A DNA stretch of 64,000 nt from Paramarasmius palmivorus. Taxonomy: Eukaryota; Basidiomycota; Agaricomycetes; Agaricales; Marasmiaceae. The position numbers and the translations under genes were made by a program. The notes beneath the pieces were generated by a model. It did no database searches. It was not told the DNA's origin and saw only the letters and a list, made by a program, of their open reading frames with translations. Every line of letters starts with the position of its first letter. Position 1 is the stretch's first letter. This document shows positions 48,469 through 59,653 of the stretch, piece after piece. Where the stretch lies: positions 62,001-126,000 of the forward strand of contig JAYKXP010000013.1 of NCBI GenBank assembly GCA_037176845.1, read 5' to 3'.

Positions 48469-50010
48469 TTACAGGTTCATGGCTTTGGGCGAGCGAAAAC
48501 CCGGCGCGATCCGACCTATATCGATGTGAGATTTCAATGCCGGCGCTGCGTTTGCATCACAGGAACCTGTTGTATTAATACTGGGTAAGAAGTCAATACG
48601 ATGTTCAGACCAAAAAAGATTGGATTTACGTTGGACTAAGGCTCCAACTCCGCGGCCTCCATACGCCCCGTGTTCCCTACTCCCGAAAACACGCAACATC
48701 ATGACCGAATGTATCGGGCGGGTGTAATGATACCAAAAAAGCTCTTTCTGGGAGTTATCTCGGCTTGTCATGTTGGCCAGGGCTGGTATTATGGATATGC
48801 GCGTGTTACAGTGCCGTTTCGGAAGGTGGTGTCTATGGCACCAGAGGAGAGGTTCGAAAGGGATGGTAACGCGAGAGCCGATAGGTAGAAAGGTAAAGAG
48901 TAGAAAGCGGAGTGTTGGCTAGGCTACGGAGGGTCAGAGCCCAAAATCTTCCGCATAAACGGGTCAACGCACCGTGATGGGAGCATAGACAGGCCGCTGA
49001 TACAGGCAGCCCTGTTGCGAACCACTTCTCCCACATGTAGTCGTTGCGGTAGCTCTCAAAGGGAGCAAAAGCAACGGAGCCCAGAGGTAGGGACTGGAGC
49101 GCTTTCTCCAGAGAATGTTGGTCGTTTGTGGGTGGCATGGGATGAGTTACAATGTCAAAGGCTGGGTAGTAGGAGAACCGCGTAGGCTGTAACCAGAAGT
49201 GAGCATTGAGATGGTGTTATGGAGCCAGAAAGCGCTTACCAGCCGTTCAGAGTAAAGCTCTTGGATCTATCCAAGTGTCCGCTCTCTTTTCCATCTCCCA
49301 AAGTCTTTGCTCGGCACGTCCCACACCCCTAGCCCATCAAAACGGGATTCGTTGTCGCGTGGTTGCTATTATAGAAGGGACACGGAGGCGGGAGCCATGC
49401 CGTAGAGCCCACGGAGGATGATGCAGAAGTTTCTTGTCGGTAGAAGTCTGCGTACGAGCGTAAGGAATGGCGTTCTATGGATGCGGGTGTGCATAAGCGT
49501 GGATGCTGAGTGATGCGTCGAGGTAGCTATGGCTGCTTGGTGCTGGTTAGGGGATGGAGCGGAAGGGAGGGGGGGTAAAGGATTGGTGGGACTGGGTTTC
49601 GATGAACGAATGTTGGTGTGCGATGGAGTATCGTCGATCATGTAGGCAGTCAGTGAGGTTGGTGGTTGACCAACAGCTAGGCCTTTCAGGGAGAAGGAGT
49701 GGGGTCCTTGGTAGCTTCAGCGGCCGTGTAGAGTTACTAGAGGATGGTTCCTTAGCCATTGGAGGACAAGATGTGGAAGGAGGAAATAGCGGAACTCACC
49801 AGATAATGCATCACGCCCCCAGAGAATTTCCAACCATTCATCCGCCTTGAAATTCTTGGTATGCGTATTCTTCTCTCATACAACGCCAATCGTAAAGTCC
49901 TCGGGGTATAAGACCTTCGCGAAATATCGATATTGCCGAGGTCGTCGTTGGTGGAGAGTCCAAGAAGAGTCTCGATTTGTCATAGAGCAAGTCGGGGTTA
50001 GGGTCACATT
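48469..50010 (-). pseudogene. Family A copy 4
   Basis: Last exon open for 100 codons (48469-48771): SRDNSQKELFWYHYTRPIHS, VFGSREHGAYGGRGVGALVQ, RKSNLFWSEHRIDF, HIDIGRI and terminal SPKAMNL. Upstream exon 48833-49138 (101 codons): MPPTNDQHSLEKALQSLPLG, then FESYRNDYMWEKWFATGLPV. This is the best preserved family A copy and its two long conserved frames match copy 2. The middle (49369-49641) is Pro-rich with CIILRGLYGMAPASVSLL. A TAG after RERTLG blocks one frame of the following exon. Head marker at 49995-50006, directly followed by F-family DNA, so the normal upstream region is gone. Confidence 0.5.
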
Positions 50011-50334
50011 GTTGGCCGCGGATAGTTGCCAGGTGTATTAGCGTTGGAGGTATGGGAGTGGGAGTAAAGATGCAGAATTGCAGGGAGGCCTACAGGAAAT
50101 ACGGAGAGGTCGTAATGGAGGTGTAAGCTGTGTCGAAGGAGGTAAGATACTGTAGAGAGTTCTTGAGTCGAGGACGCACCGGTTATTGTGCTAGGGGAGA
50201 AAATCGTCCGAAGATGTCGATGAGGCCCGGAGTCTTGTTCTTCCGGGGTGTAGTTTCTTTGGTAGTCGCACGTTGAGTTCTGTCCAATTCAGGGCTGAGG
50301 TGAGTGACAAATTCAAGCGTAGAAAATACTTTAC

Positions 50335-50545
50335 TCACCGGTACCCATTATGCTCGATTTTCAGCCATCCAAAAACTTCAAGATTCTCCAAAGAATTATA
50401 TCCTCGTCGTAGAAGCATGCCCTTAGCTCTTGCTTGGGAAGATTGGTTCAGAAACCATCGACTATGAACGAGCTCGTCGCTGGTGACACTGACAATCTCA
50501 AATTGTTTGTTGTCACCAAACACGATATGTTAGGGTTAGGGTCAG
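50335..50545 (-). pseudogene. Family F copy 2, head module
   Basis: 62-codon frame from MFGDNKQFEIVSVTSDELVH to ENLEVFGWLKIEHNG, donor GTGAGTAAAG next. Marker GGGTTAGGGTCA at 50533-50544 is preceded by another TTA(GGGTTA). Compared with 30496-30705 the two copies are conserved in two frames at once, so the true frame cannot be chosen from them alone. Confidence 0.4.
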
Positions 50546-50639
50546 ATTAGGCGTTTGACAATGATTGATGCCGGATCACCTCTCTCGCTGTTGCCCTATC
50601 ATCTCGTCCTGCCGCAGAATCCCCTTTCAATGGCCTCAG

Positions 50640-51330
50640 AATGGACAGAAATAGCGTGAGTAGATATGAGTACCCATAACTGCATCCTATCATCTGATAC
50701 TGCTGGTTCGCTTTCTAGACGCGTTTCGGTTTCTGGCGTGCGGTAGAAACGGCTCGATATCCTTCAAAAGTATTGAAGGGGAGATTACAGGACATAAATA
50801 ATATGGAGATGTGAAATGGTAGCAAAGGTGAGTTTACGGTATCTTCGGAGCGTAAGGTAGTCGTACTTGAGATCTCGTTGCTGGTTTTGTCTTTGTACTG
50901 ACCCAATAAAGATTCTAGGAAGCTCTACTTCAAACCGTAGCCATGATAACATATCGAGATCAATGTTCTCCTTTTGATGAACACGTTTTATCCTGCCCAG
51001 CGTTTTCCGGGATGTTTCTCTTCAGTATCCGCACTCGACAGGAACCTACATCTCCGACAAGACCTACACCTAGGGAGCTTTTACGAACTCGGAAATACAC
51101 ACATCACATATGGAGTCTCCTTTACTTATCTCGGGTCAGGTGATCGTTCATCACAACCCAAGAGAACTTCCGAGTTTCCAGTACTTGGACGGTTGAAACG
51201 GTCGTCCTTCCAGCCACGTCAACGTCATTCTTGCGGTCGCAAACCTCTGGATGAGTTCCGAAAGCTCATGTCACAGTCGTGGTACTCTGTAATTCTCATG
51301 TTGAGTACATCATTAACACCTTCATAGGCT
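50640..51330 (+). pseudogene. Family F plus-strand partner copy 2
   Basis: Short ATG exon ending AATAGC before GTGAGTAGATATG (about 50658), as in copy 1; then 50943-51143 with CPAFSGMFLFSIRTRQEPTS and RTRKYTHHI. 50974-51327 is open in a second frame (117 codons). Unrecognised. Confidence 0.3.
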
Positions 51331-51879
51331 CCGCAACAGGCCGCGCACGCATTTGATGATTCCTCCCGAATCATTGTGCCTTTCATTCATTTTGATACAC
51401 GCGAAAGGGTACGCAGGTAGTCTCCAAGTAAGATGCCTCACCAGGTCGCATGCCAATCGCAAATTTACACGTCTTTCGCTTACATCGATCGAAGGTCCGT
51501 TCCGCACTTCTTAGGCGTGATAGGTGGAGATTATGCGCAACGACTTGGATGAGTCACTATCGCAGTCTTAGGAAAAACGATGTTAGTTAGGTGTGTGCCT
51601 CAACATGCAAATGGTCTGCTCATTGCTAATAAATCGCAGATTTACCTCGGTAGATAACAGATCTACCTGTTTGGATTCTCGTTCAACCGTAAACTGAAAT
51701 CAGCGGAGTCATAGGTGCAAGAGTTGATGTGGTGCTCACGATATCTAGATCATCAACGGAACGTAGGCCACGGGTTCAATAGAAGCCACAGCGGCTGTCA
51801 ACGCATGGAGTCCTGCTGCCCAAGGTATGGTCAATGCGTGTTCTTGGTTTTAAGAGCACATGCAATTGAATAGACCAGA

Positions 51880-51892
51880 TAACTTATAAATT
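51880..51892 (+). promoter_or_regulatory. TATA-like motif of NLR gene 2
   Basis: AACTTATAAATTC about 35-45 bp before the ATG at 51927; the same position in paralogue 1 reads CATAAATCC. Position relative to the unknown transcription start is not known. Confidence 0.3.
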
Positions 51893-51926
51893 CTTCCTTT
51901 CCTCAATCCTTTCCCTGCCAGCTACA

Positions 51927-54900
51927 ATGTCACTTACAGACGAGAGACAAGCGTCTCCAGCGTATGCCCCCCTATTTCATTGCATGTATCGAGTTTTGGC
52001 TTACCGTCACTAATAGGGACCGAGGAGCCAATACACTCACTATCAAAATCAAAGGCAAGGAATATACTTTGCTCTTGCGGGTACCTGGCTGATATTCCTC
52101 AGAAATCAAAATCACGGGTTTACCGGTCAGCAAGAAGAGGTTAATCATCAACATCCGCTCTCCAAACCGGGATGTCAAAAAATACTCCACTGACATGGAA
52201 AGAGTCGGGAAAGACGGGTGTTCGATAGAGTCGATATTGTACGCCCCAATTAACTATATGTCGAACGGTGGCTAACTTGCACATCCCGAAGCCAAATGAG
52301 AGCAAACTTCGGGATGTTATCTTTCCAGGTTTATCGTCATCATCGATTCTGGACCAACACGCTTCTGGCTAGTGTTGGAATCCCAACTGGTGAATTTGCT
52401 GTTGACCGCAATACTGGTATGTCGTGACGTCTAACCTAGTAAATTTTGCCTGATGGAAACTGTGCTCAGAACTCCAAAGGGAAATGTTGATTCACAGGGA
52501 AAAGTACAACAATCACTGTTTGACACTATTGATGAAGATGGAGCATTCACCTGTGCTGCCAGGTCCCTCGGCTTTGAGCGCTACACCCACAACCACTGGG
52601 AATTTAGACAGCCTTCTGGCCCTCGATAGCAATCACCAAGAGTGTGCTACAAAGGAAAACGACGCTCGACCCAGCGCGGAATCCGAGATTGGAAACACAC
52701 AAGCAAAACCCCATCAGCGATTAGATCAGTCTATCGATGGGGTCAGCGCGAGACTCGCTGATAGTTCAAGTCCCTCAATATCGTCCTCGACTACCGCACC
52801 CCACGCCACCCAGACAGAAAACCTTACCACATCAATCGCTAACGACGGTTCTCGAGGTCATGTTGTCAAGGAAGAGAAAGCTCCACATACTATGGTATCC
52901 GAGATGGACGTGTTCAGTACACAAGAGGAGACACACTATCAAATAGATCGTCCTGCTCATGAACTCGATGCGGGATTGGATCGTTCTTCAAGTGCACCAC
53001 CAACCGCCTTGCTCCCCGCCACTGGGACTGAAGACCATCCACTTCTCGACGTCAAGGATGACTTAAAGCAACGCACCACAAGGTTGAATGAAGGAATAGC
53101 TACATTGGATGACCCTGTGGAGAAGAAAAGGGCTTTAGCGGAAAAAAGAAGGCACATCTATCAGACTGCCAATACCGTTATCAAGGCACTGGATCTATTG
53201 TCAGAGGTGACATGTTCCTGCAGAAGTGTCTGGCACATTGCTAATATCATCGTAGGCACATGAAATTGCTCGGGCTGCCTCTATAGTCGTGTCTGGGATT
53301 TATCATGTAAGTTATGCCATTCCTCAGCGCTTGCTCGTGACTAATTAACAAACTCGTGTTGATTAAGGTGATCAAAGCAAAACACGAGCAGAATGAAGCA
53401 ATAGTCTCTTTGTATGATATCATGACAGAAACGTTCAGCATCGTGCTAGATAAGGCGGCACTGAACACTCGAGGCCATTTTACAAAATCCTTCAATGATA
53501 TCGTCAGGCAGTCAGAGGAATGCTACGTATTCCTCTCGAATTACATGCTTAAAGGCAGCCTCCGTGAGTGTCACGTCACAACCTCGAGGATTATTGAATG
53601 CCATCATATTGATGATTTACAACATAGGGCAACTTATAGACCTCTGGGACACACCGTCAAAAATTGCAGAGTTTACAGCTGCTTTTGAGCTGCTCAAGAA
53701 GCAGTTTATTGATGCACAGATTGAGGTTACAACGTCGATTGCCATCGATGCGCAAAAACACTTGAAATCTTTAGGTATGTCTCTTACAATAGCGAATATA
53801 CTGCCATTCACATGTTATTTGACATTAGAACGGAAGGCAGCGGTTACAATGGTGACTGTTCTGAACACACAAAAGGTCGTGGAATCCATCGGTGTGTCAC
53901 CTCCAACATTGAAACCTAAACATGCTGATGATGAACAACTTTAGAGAGAGGGAGAAAACTCCGCCCTCTGGAGCCTTCCTCTCAATTATTGGGACCAAAG
54001 TGTCATTGCCTCTTAGGAACTCGTCGTTCTTCACTTAGGAAGATCATAGACTGGTGCTTTTATGGAGAGCAGTCTGTCTTGTGGATATCAGGCATTGCTG
54101 GTTGTGGCAAAAGCTCATTGATTGGTACCCTGCACAACTCCCTATCTACATTGGGCTTTCACAGTCGACTAGCTGCCTTTATTCGTTTCGATCGAAGCAC
54201 ATATAGAGACGGGAAAGAGTTTGTCAAGGCGTTAGCCTTTCTACTCGCAAGTTTTGATGAACGCTTTGCGGGGCCGATTATGGAGGTCATAGAGCGAAGC
54301 CGCCACATTGCTCAGAACACCAACCTCAATATGCAGGTTGAGCAACTTCTGATCAATCCACTAGAAGGACTGAGCGACGAAATCGCCAAAGAAGGTCGCA
54401 TTGTCGTTCTCGTTGACGGGATTGACGAATGTTCACGAGAAGATCAAGCTGAAACAAGGTTTCGAGAACAATTGTTGGAGCTTTTTGCGAAAGACGCATT
54501 CAGATTACTCTCATTCCTGTGCTTTGTCCTTGCCAGTCACCCCGAGGAAGACATTGTACGATCCTTGCAGCATTGTAGTCATATTCACCACTTTCCCCTC
54601 GACCACACCTCTCCTGAGACTACCAACGACATCCATTATTTTCTCAACAAATCCTTTGAACGTTCATGCTTCATCAACCTGACAAATGCTCGAAAACAGA
54701 CTGCTGTTGAGCAATTGGCAGGGCACGCCAGTGGCCTGTTTGTCTGGGCCGCAACTATTGTCACCTTCATTGGAGAGAATGTGGAGCAACGCTTGAAGGT
54801 ATTCGTAGAGCAGGAGCCCCCAAAGAATGCATTACATGCACTCACAGTTCTATATGAGACTGCCCTTGACTCTCTCGTGAATGAACGGGGGGACAATGAC

Positions 54901-56038
54901 ATTCGACAGAATATCTGCACAGTGTTAGGTTTGATCATGCATACCTCTTCAGCATTTCGTAAATTCCCCACCCATGTTCTCCACAACCTAATTCAATATG
55001 TGGACCCTGAGAAAGCTCCAGGCATACTCAGCGCCCTCAACAAACTCCGTAGCCTCGTCACTGAGGAGAATGAGAAGTACCAACTTCTTCACAAATCATT
55101 TGATGATTTCTTGACCTCCAAGGATCGGGCTGGCCATTGGTATATCAATACGGAGAAGTACAAAGCAATTTTGTATGAAGCTATGATCACATGCACCATG
55201 GATCACCTTGATAAGGCTGACGAGGAACTCCCAGAGGCCCTCTCATCTGATCTATATCCATATGCAATATATGGGCCATGGTATGGTGCAGCCGAAGACT
55301 TATCCCTCTACCAGAGCCTTCAGCAAAAGCTGGAAAGGTTTTTGCTGGGATATGTGGTACGTTGGCTATGTTCTTTTGATAATGATCTCTCCAAGAAGGG
55401 AGGTGGAATAGTTCAGAGACTCTTTAGTGAAAAATGTCATTCACAGGTAGCTTCCCTTACATTCAAGGAGACATTTTCTGACAATGTTTGCAGGCTGAGA
55501 AACTCCAGCATGACTCTGAATTCATGCGAAAAGCATGGCTTGGTGCATCCCGCCTTCAATCCTTTTCCTATGGCTTCAAAATTGGCATCAAAGACTTTTT
55601 CAATATCATGCTATATGATGCTGCACTGGCCAGAAAGGTCACCAAGACAAATGCTGATGACCAGCATGCTTTGGAATGGGAGGTAGACAATATCTACATG
55701 TCTGTCTTTGTTCAGATGGCTGGTGGATCAAATGTCTATAAGGAAATTGTTGAGGTACTGGACAAGGTGCGTAAAGTCAGATATTGGGTATGGCATTTCT
55801 TGCTCATTCCTCATGACAGAAAGCTATTCCCCCAGTGGTATCATTGAGTGAAGAGATGGAAATGCCAATAAAGATTGTGAGTGGGGGAAGGATTAGGATG
55901 GAGACTGAATCTGTAAGTGCAGGGAAAGAAGCATCTACAAAGGAGTTCATTGAATGGGGGGAGTACGAAGGGGGTCAATGGGTTCCAATTGCGGAGCCTG
56001 AGGACTCAGACTCAGAGTACTCGGATGACTCAGATTAG
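51927..56038 (+). CDS. NLR-like NACHT NTPase, paralogue 2 (11 exons)
   Basis: Exons 51927-51961, 52017-52238, 52292-52416, 52470-53206, 53256-53306, 53368-53563, 53628-53774, 53829-53891, 53945-55446, 55494-55770, 55836-56038; sum 3558 nt, 1185 codons plus stop, same intron positions and phases as paralogue 1. Walker A GIAGCGKSS at 54091-54117, Walker B VLVDGIDECSR; the sensor block reads ASHPEED instead of ASRPEED (CAC at 54538-54540). C-terminus ends in an acidic tail EDSDSEYSDDSD. In-frame TGA at 52090-52092, at the codon equivalent to that in paralogue 1. Exons 4-8 and the end of exon 9 on are nearly identical to paralogue 1, while exons 1-3 and the centre of the NACHT domain differ strongly. 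No C-terminal repeat domain seen. By family an intracellular recognition NTPase; its trigger is unknown. Start chosen from the conserved ATGTC(A/G)CT. Confidence 0.78.
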
Positions 56039-56804
56039 TAATTGTCAGATTAGCAGTGGTAAAATGACAATAGTAGTGGATAGGGCGAGTAAATATTAAC
56101 CTGTATATTCTGCGTACAAAGCTGTGTACATGTGGTTTGGTCATCCTGGAATTGTACCATCTCCCTTGCTCTCCATATCCTATGCAACCCCTTTTCCTAA
56201 CCCTCTCTGAAGCCCACCCAACACTCCACGACTTGTATGGTGAATAGCTGACTATGAAAGGTGCCGGCAGCCATAATGACCTAGAAGAGGATGTGTCAGA
56301 CCTGTAGTTTGACAAAATAACACTGTTCACTCACCAATATATGCTTGTACACCTGTGATACTATCTCTCCTTTTCACTAGATCACCAGCAAAGAACATTG
56401 AACCTCAGTACTTCATGAGATTCTGTGTGTTGGCAGATTGACAACTCGTTCAATTGAGGTTTGTTGATTGTGGCGGTAGATAAACCAAGCAGGAGATGGC
56501 AATCATTGTGGGAAGTGTGAGGCAGGAATCTCAGTGTCATCTGAGGGCCATGTTAGGCAGAGGTGGAGGATATGGTAGGAACGGGATTGATGTCAGAGCT
56601 GACAGGGTGTCGAGATTTGCAGAGAAATTCATGTAGGGAGGCAGGGTACAATCTTGATGGGCCGTTCAGGGAGTTGAGAGCTGCAAAATTAAGGGTTGCA
56701 GTCGTAGCAATTGACCACCAGCACAATGGAGCTAATCCACGTACCGTTCCCCTGTAAGTAGCTGCTAACCAGTTACATGGTCTCGGAATATCCTGCAAGC
56801 CTCT
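56039..56804. other. 3' flank of NLR gene 2
   Basis: Duplicate of 36119-36878 with small indels. No coding frame conserved between the copies. Confidence 0.4.
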
Positions 56805-57130
56805 CTAATTCCATTCCTCCCTGATTCCCTCTGACATTCCTGGTATTTGAGTGGGCATGGGGCGAGTTTGGAGGAAAGGATGCCGTGATGGACATATTTG
56901 GTGGAAGTTGAGGAGAGCGAGTCGATACTTTGAATGATGGCAGTGTCGAAAATAAGACACTTGTAGTGGTGCACCGTGTCTTTTCCGACCTTGACCGAGG
57001 AACTGTAAGTAGGGAAAGAGAGATTGAATCATTGAGTGAATGGTTTCAGTTCAATGTTACTGGCGTGAGCGCTTATCGCGACAAAATTTTCATCACACCA
57101 TATCACGTGGCTATTCTTTTCAACAACATC
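56805..57130 (-). pseudogene. Family G copy 2
   Basis: Matches 36879-37220 in residues (MDVVEKNSH, DENFVAISAHASNIELKPF, VKVGKDTVHHYKCLIFDT, STKYVHH) but a TGA follows ELKPFTQ and the C-terminal part continues in another frame down to 56765. The least intact of the two. Confidence 0.4.
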
Positions 57131-58019
57131 CATTGTCACCCCACTTTTGTCTCTCCTACTCCCGTTCTTTGCCTCCTTTCTGTCTGTAAGTTATTCAGTT
57201 TGTGTTCCATGTGCTCCCTGACACGTGTCATCACAGACCTCACCATCCCATATCGTTCACAACAACCGCCGCATCGATTTTGAAGCATGCACCATTAGGC
57301 ATCATGTCAACTGCAACAGGGCTCACGTAGAAGGATTTTTGAACCCCAACGAACCCTAGATCTACTCCTCTGGGGTTCTGGTGTCACTCTCAGCCGTTGT
57401 GCCGACTAAGCTGTTGTGTCCAGGGGACCTACTCTAGTGCTCTGATCTGAGGTAGTGGAATTCGTATTGGCCAGTAAAACAGGAAGGTGCGTGCTCCTCA
57501 TCTTCACCTTTGACACATTTCTGACCTAGCTACTTAGCATATCCCCAAAACGTCACCCTCTATGGCATAATCAACACCACTCGACCTCATCAACCCATAC
57601 ATGTCCTGCGGGACAGTGTGCGCATCTATCACCTTCCCCTGCTACCAAAACAAAGGACAACCCTTAGACGGCCTCGCCATATGGATTAGCAATACTCAAC
57701 ATACTACAGAAACACCCTTTCCAGTGCTTTCTGAGGCACCCTCGCCAAACGTTCCGTGATTCCAAACCTACCAACCTATGACTCGCAACCTCCGGCAAAG
57801 GCGACGACTTGGGCGGCTCGACATGGTTGACTCCACTGGATTGTACCTACACCCTCCCGCACCTCATATCTCCTTCCCCTTCTGACCCTTTTGCCCCGTC
57901 GACAGTGTCACGGTCATATTGGCTTCCACGTCACCAACCCCAACTATCGACACCCAAAAGGTAATCGTCCCTTTGCCATCCTCGTCTGCTAAACACGTCC
58001 TAATACCTCCCTAGATCAT
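57131..58019. other. Duplicated intergenic DNA
   Basis: Counterpart of 37221-38049, including the intron-like GTAAGTTATTC..CATCACAG at 57186-57236. No gene recognised. Confidence 0.35.
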
Positions 58020-58330
58020 CTACCGGCCGTGTTCAGCACCTCTGAACACATCTCGCGCATATCATCCTCACCACGCATACCCCCGACCTACCTCCCGTTT
58101 CGACAACTTCCCGAGACACTACGACCAGCGGATACATGGTTAAAGCAGCTCTACATATACCCCGACGAGCTCCTGCAATCTCACGGGCATACGGGATGTG
58201 GTCGCTGATGCTGGTCCATCCGTAGGTTTGACCTTCGAGGAGAAGGTATGTCAACCCTGTTTATCAATTGATTTTACGGTTGCTAAACATTTTTAAGTGT
58301 TCATGGGCTTGGTTCGAGGTTGGGGAAGGG
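58020..58330 (+). pseudogene. Family B copy 3
   Basis: Keeps VVADAGPSVGLTFEEK, donor GTATGTCAACC and branch-like TTGCTAAAC, but the acceptor is weakened to TTTAAG before TGTTCATGGGC. Compared with copy 2 this suggests loss of splicing. Confidence 0.35.
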
Positions 58331-58459
58331 CGTCTTTATGGTGTAGCAGTCAGGAGAATGAAGATGTATGAGGAGTCGTAGGCGGATGAAAGTAGGATTC
58401 CTTTCCGCACAAGGGGTGCGCGCACATTCAGTTTCACAACGATATAGGTCACAGGAAAG

Positions 58460-58966
58460 ACATGTTCCATGATTCCGATAAGTTCGAGTACAGCATATAT
58501 GTTCGTAGTTTTGCATGTAAAAGTACCGGATATGGTAGATATACCAAACTCCAGCCCGCCGAAACCACCAAATATCTGAGTTATTGATGCGACGAGGGGT
58601 GATGAACCGAGAGCGTTGATAGGAAATGTTGCAACAGGCTAAAGGACCTCGACGACCACGAGCATTGGCGTTCACAAATAGCTCTGGTTGCGAGCGGAGA
58701 TCTATCAGGAATGAGTAATTGAGCGATGACAAGATGGGCTCCTCGTACCTCTGGCTCGAGGTAGCCTCCTTCAGATGCGCTTTCTCCTTTCCCAACCATA
58801 ACCAGAGTCCTATAACGCCACTACATGGCCCTACACCAGTCATTATGAGACAGCGAACCAAGATTCTTCGGCGTTGAACGGTCAACACCTCCGAGACAAT
58901 ACAAGCACTTCGAACATGCTGGGTGTATGGTAATGACGGGTGAATCAAAGAGTGTAAAGATGGCAT
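58460..58966 (-). pseudogene. Family H copy 2
   Basis: A 221-codon minus frame (58301-58966) spans the region, the longest in the repeat families. However, the residues conserved with copy 1 (PSSHQ, LRYLVVSAGWSL, MLYSNL) lie in a different frame that has a stop after SSHQ. The long frame may therefore be chance. Confidence 0.3.
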
Positions 58967-59653
58967 GGTTGTTGGAGGCTCTCTGATACGCTCTCGCGAG
59001 CAATCAGTTGGGAAAGGGTCTTCTGAGCAAAGTGTCGTTGTTGATCAAGTCTATGTTTGTGATAGCTCGTATGAAACGGAGCCGGGTGAGAACCAAGGCG
59101 AAGGTGAGAGGGGAGAGCTGTGAGAAGGTTCCCCGGAACGGCGCTGTTGGGTTGCTGACAGGGTGATATAGTTGAGGCGTTAAACGAATGACGAGCGTAT
59201 GTTGCGAATGTGACATGGGGCAAGCTTTGTAGGGAGCGGCGTCATATATGGCTGACAGGATAGCAAATGTCAATAATGTTGAGGAATGAGAATAGCTTCG
59301 CTCACTTCGTGCCCCTTGTGCCTTTACTTTCAACGATCAAGTCCAGCACGACTGCGATACTCCAGCACGAGCTTGGGTTATTGCTAAATCAAAGAAAGGT
59401 TAGACAGAGGTTGGAAAGTAGGGTAGCATCGAGAACTTACCAGGTCGCAACGATAACACCTCGATAACACCACACCGATCGAATCACCATACAGGAGACA
59501 ACGCCGTTTGCAGGCTAGAAAACATCAGTGAAGGCAGGTATTGAAAGGAAGGCGAACCAACGTACCTCCTCAATGAGCTCTTGTCCCAGTTTGCTATGCA
59601 TGTCTTTGATAATCCTTGCTGATTCCGTAGGTAGAAAATACTTGATGTTTCGG

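Noticed and set aside
58301..58966. 221-codon minus-strand frame
   Set aside because: Residues conserved with the duplicate near 38.6 kb fall in another frame; I list the region only as a decayed copy.
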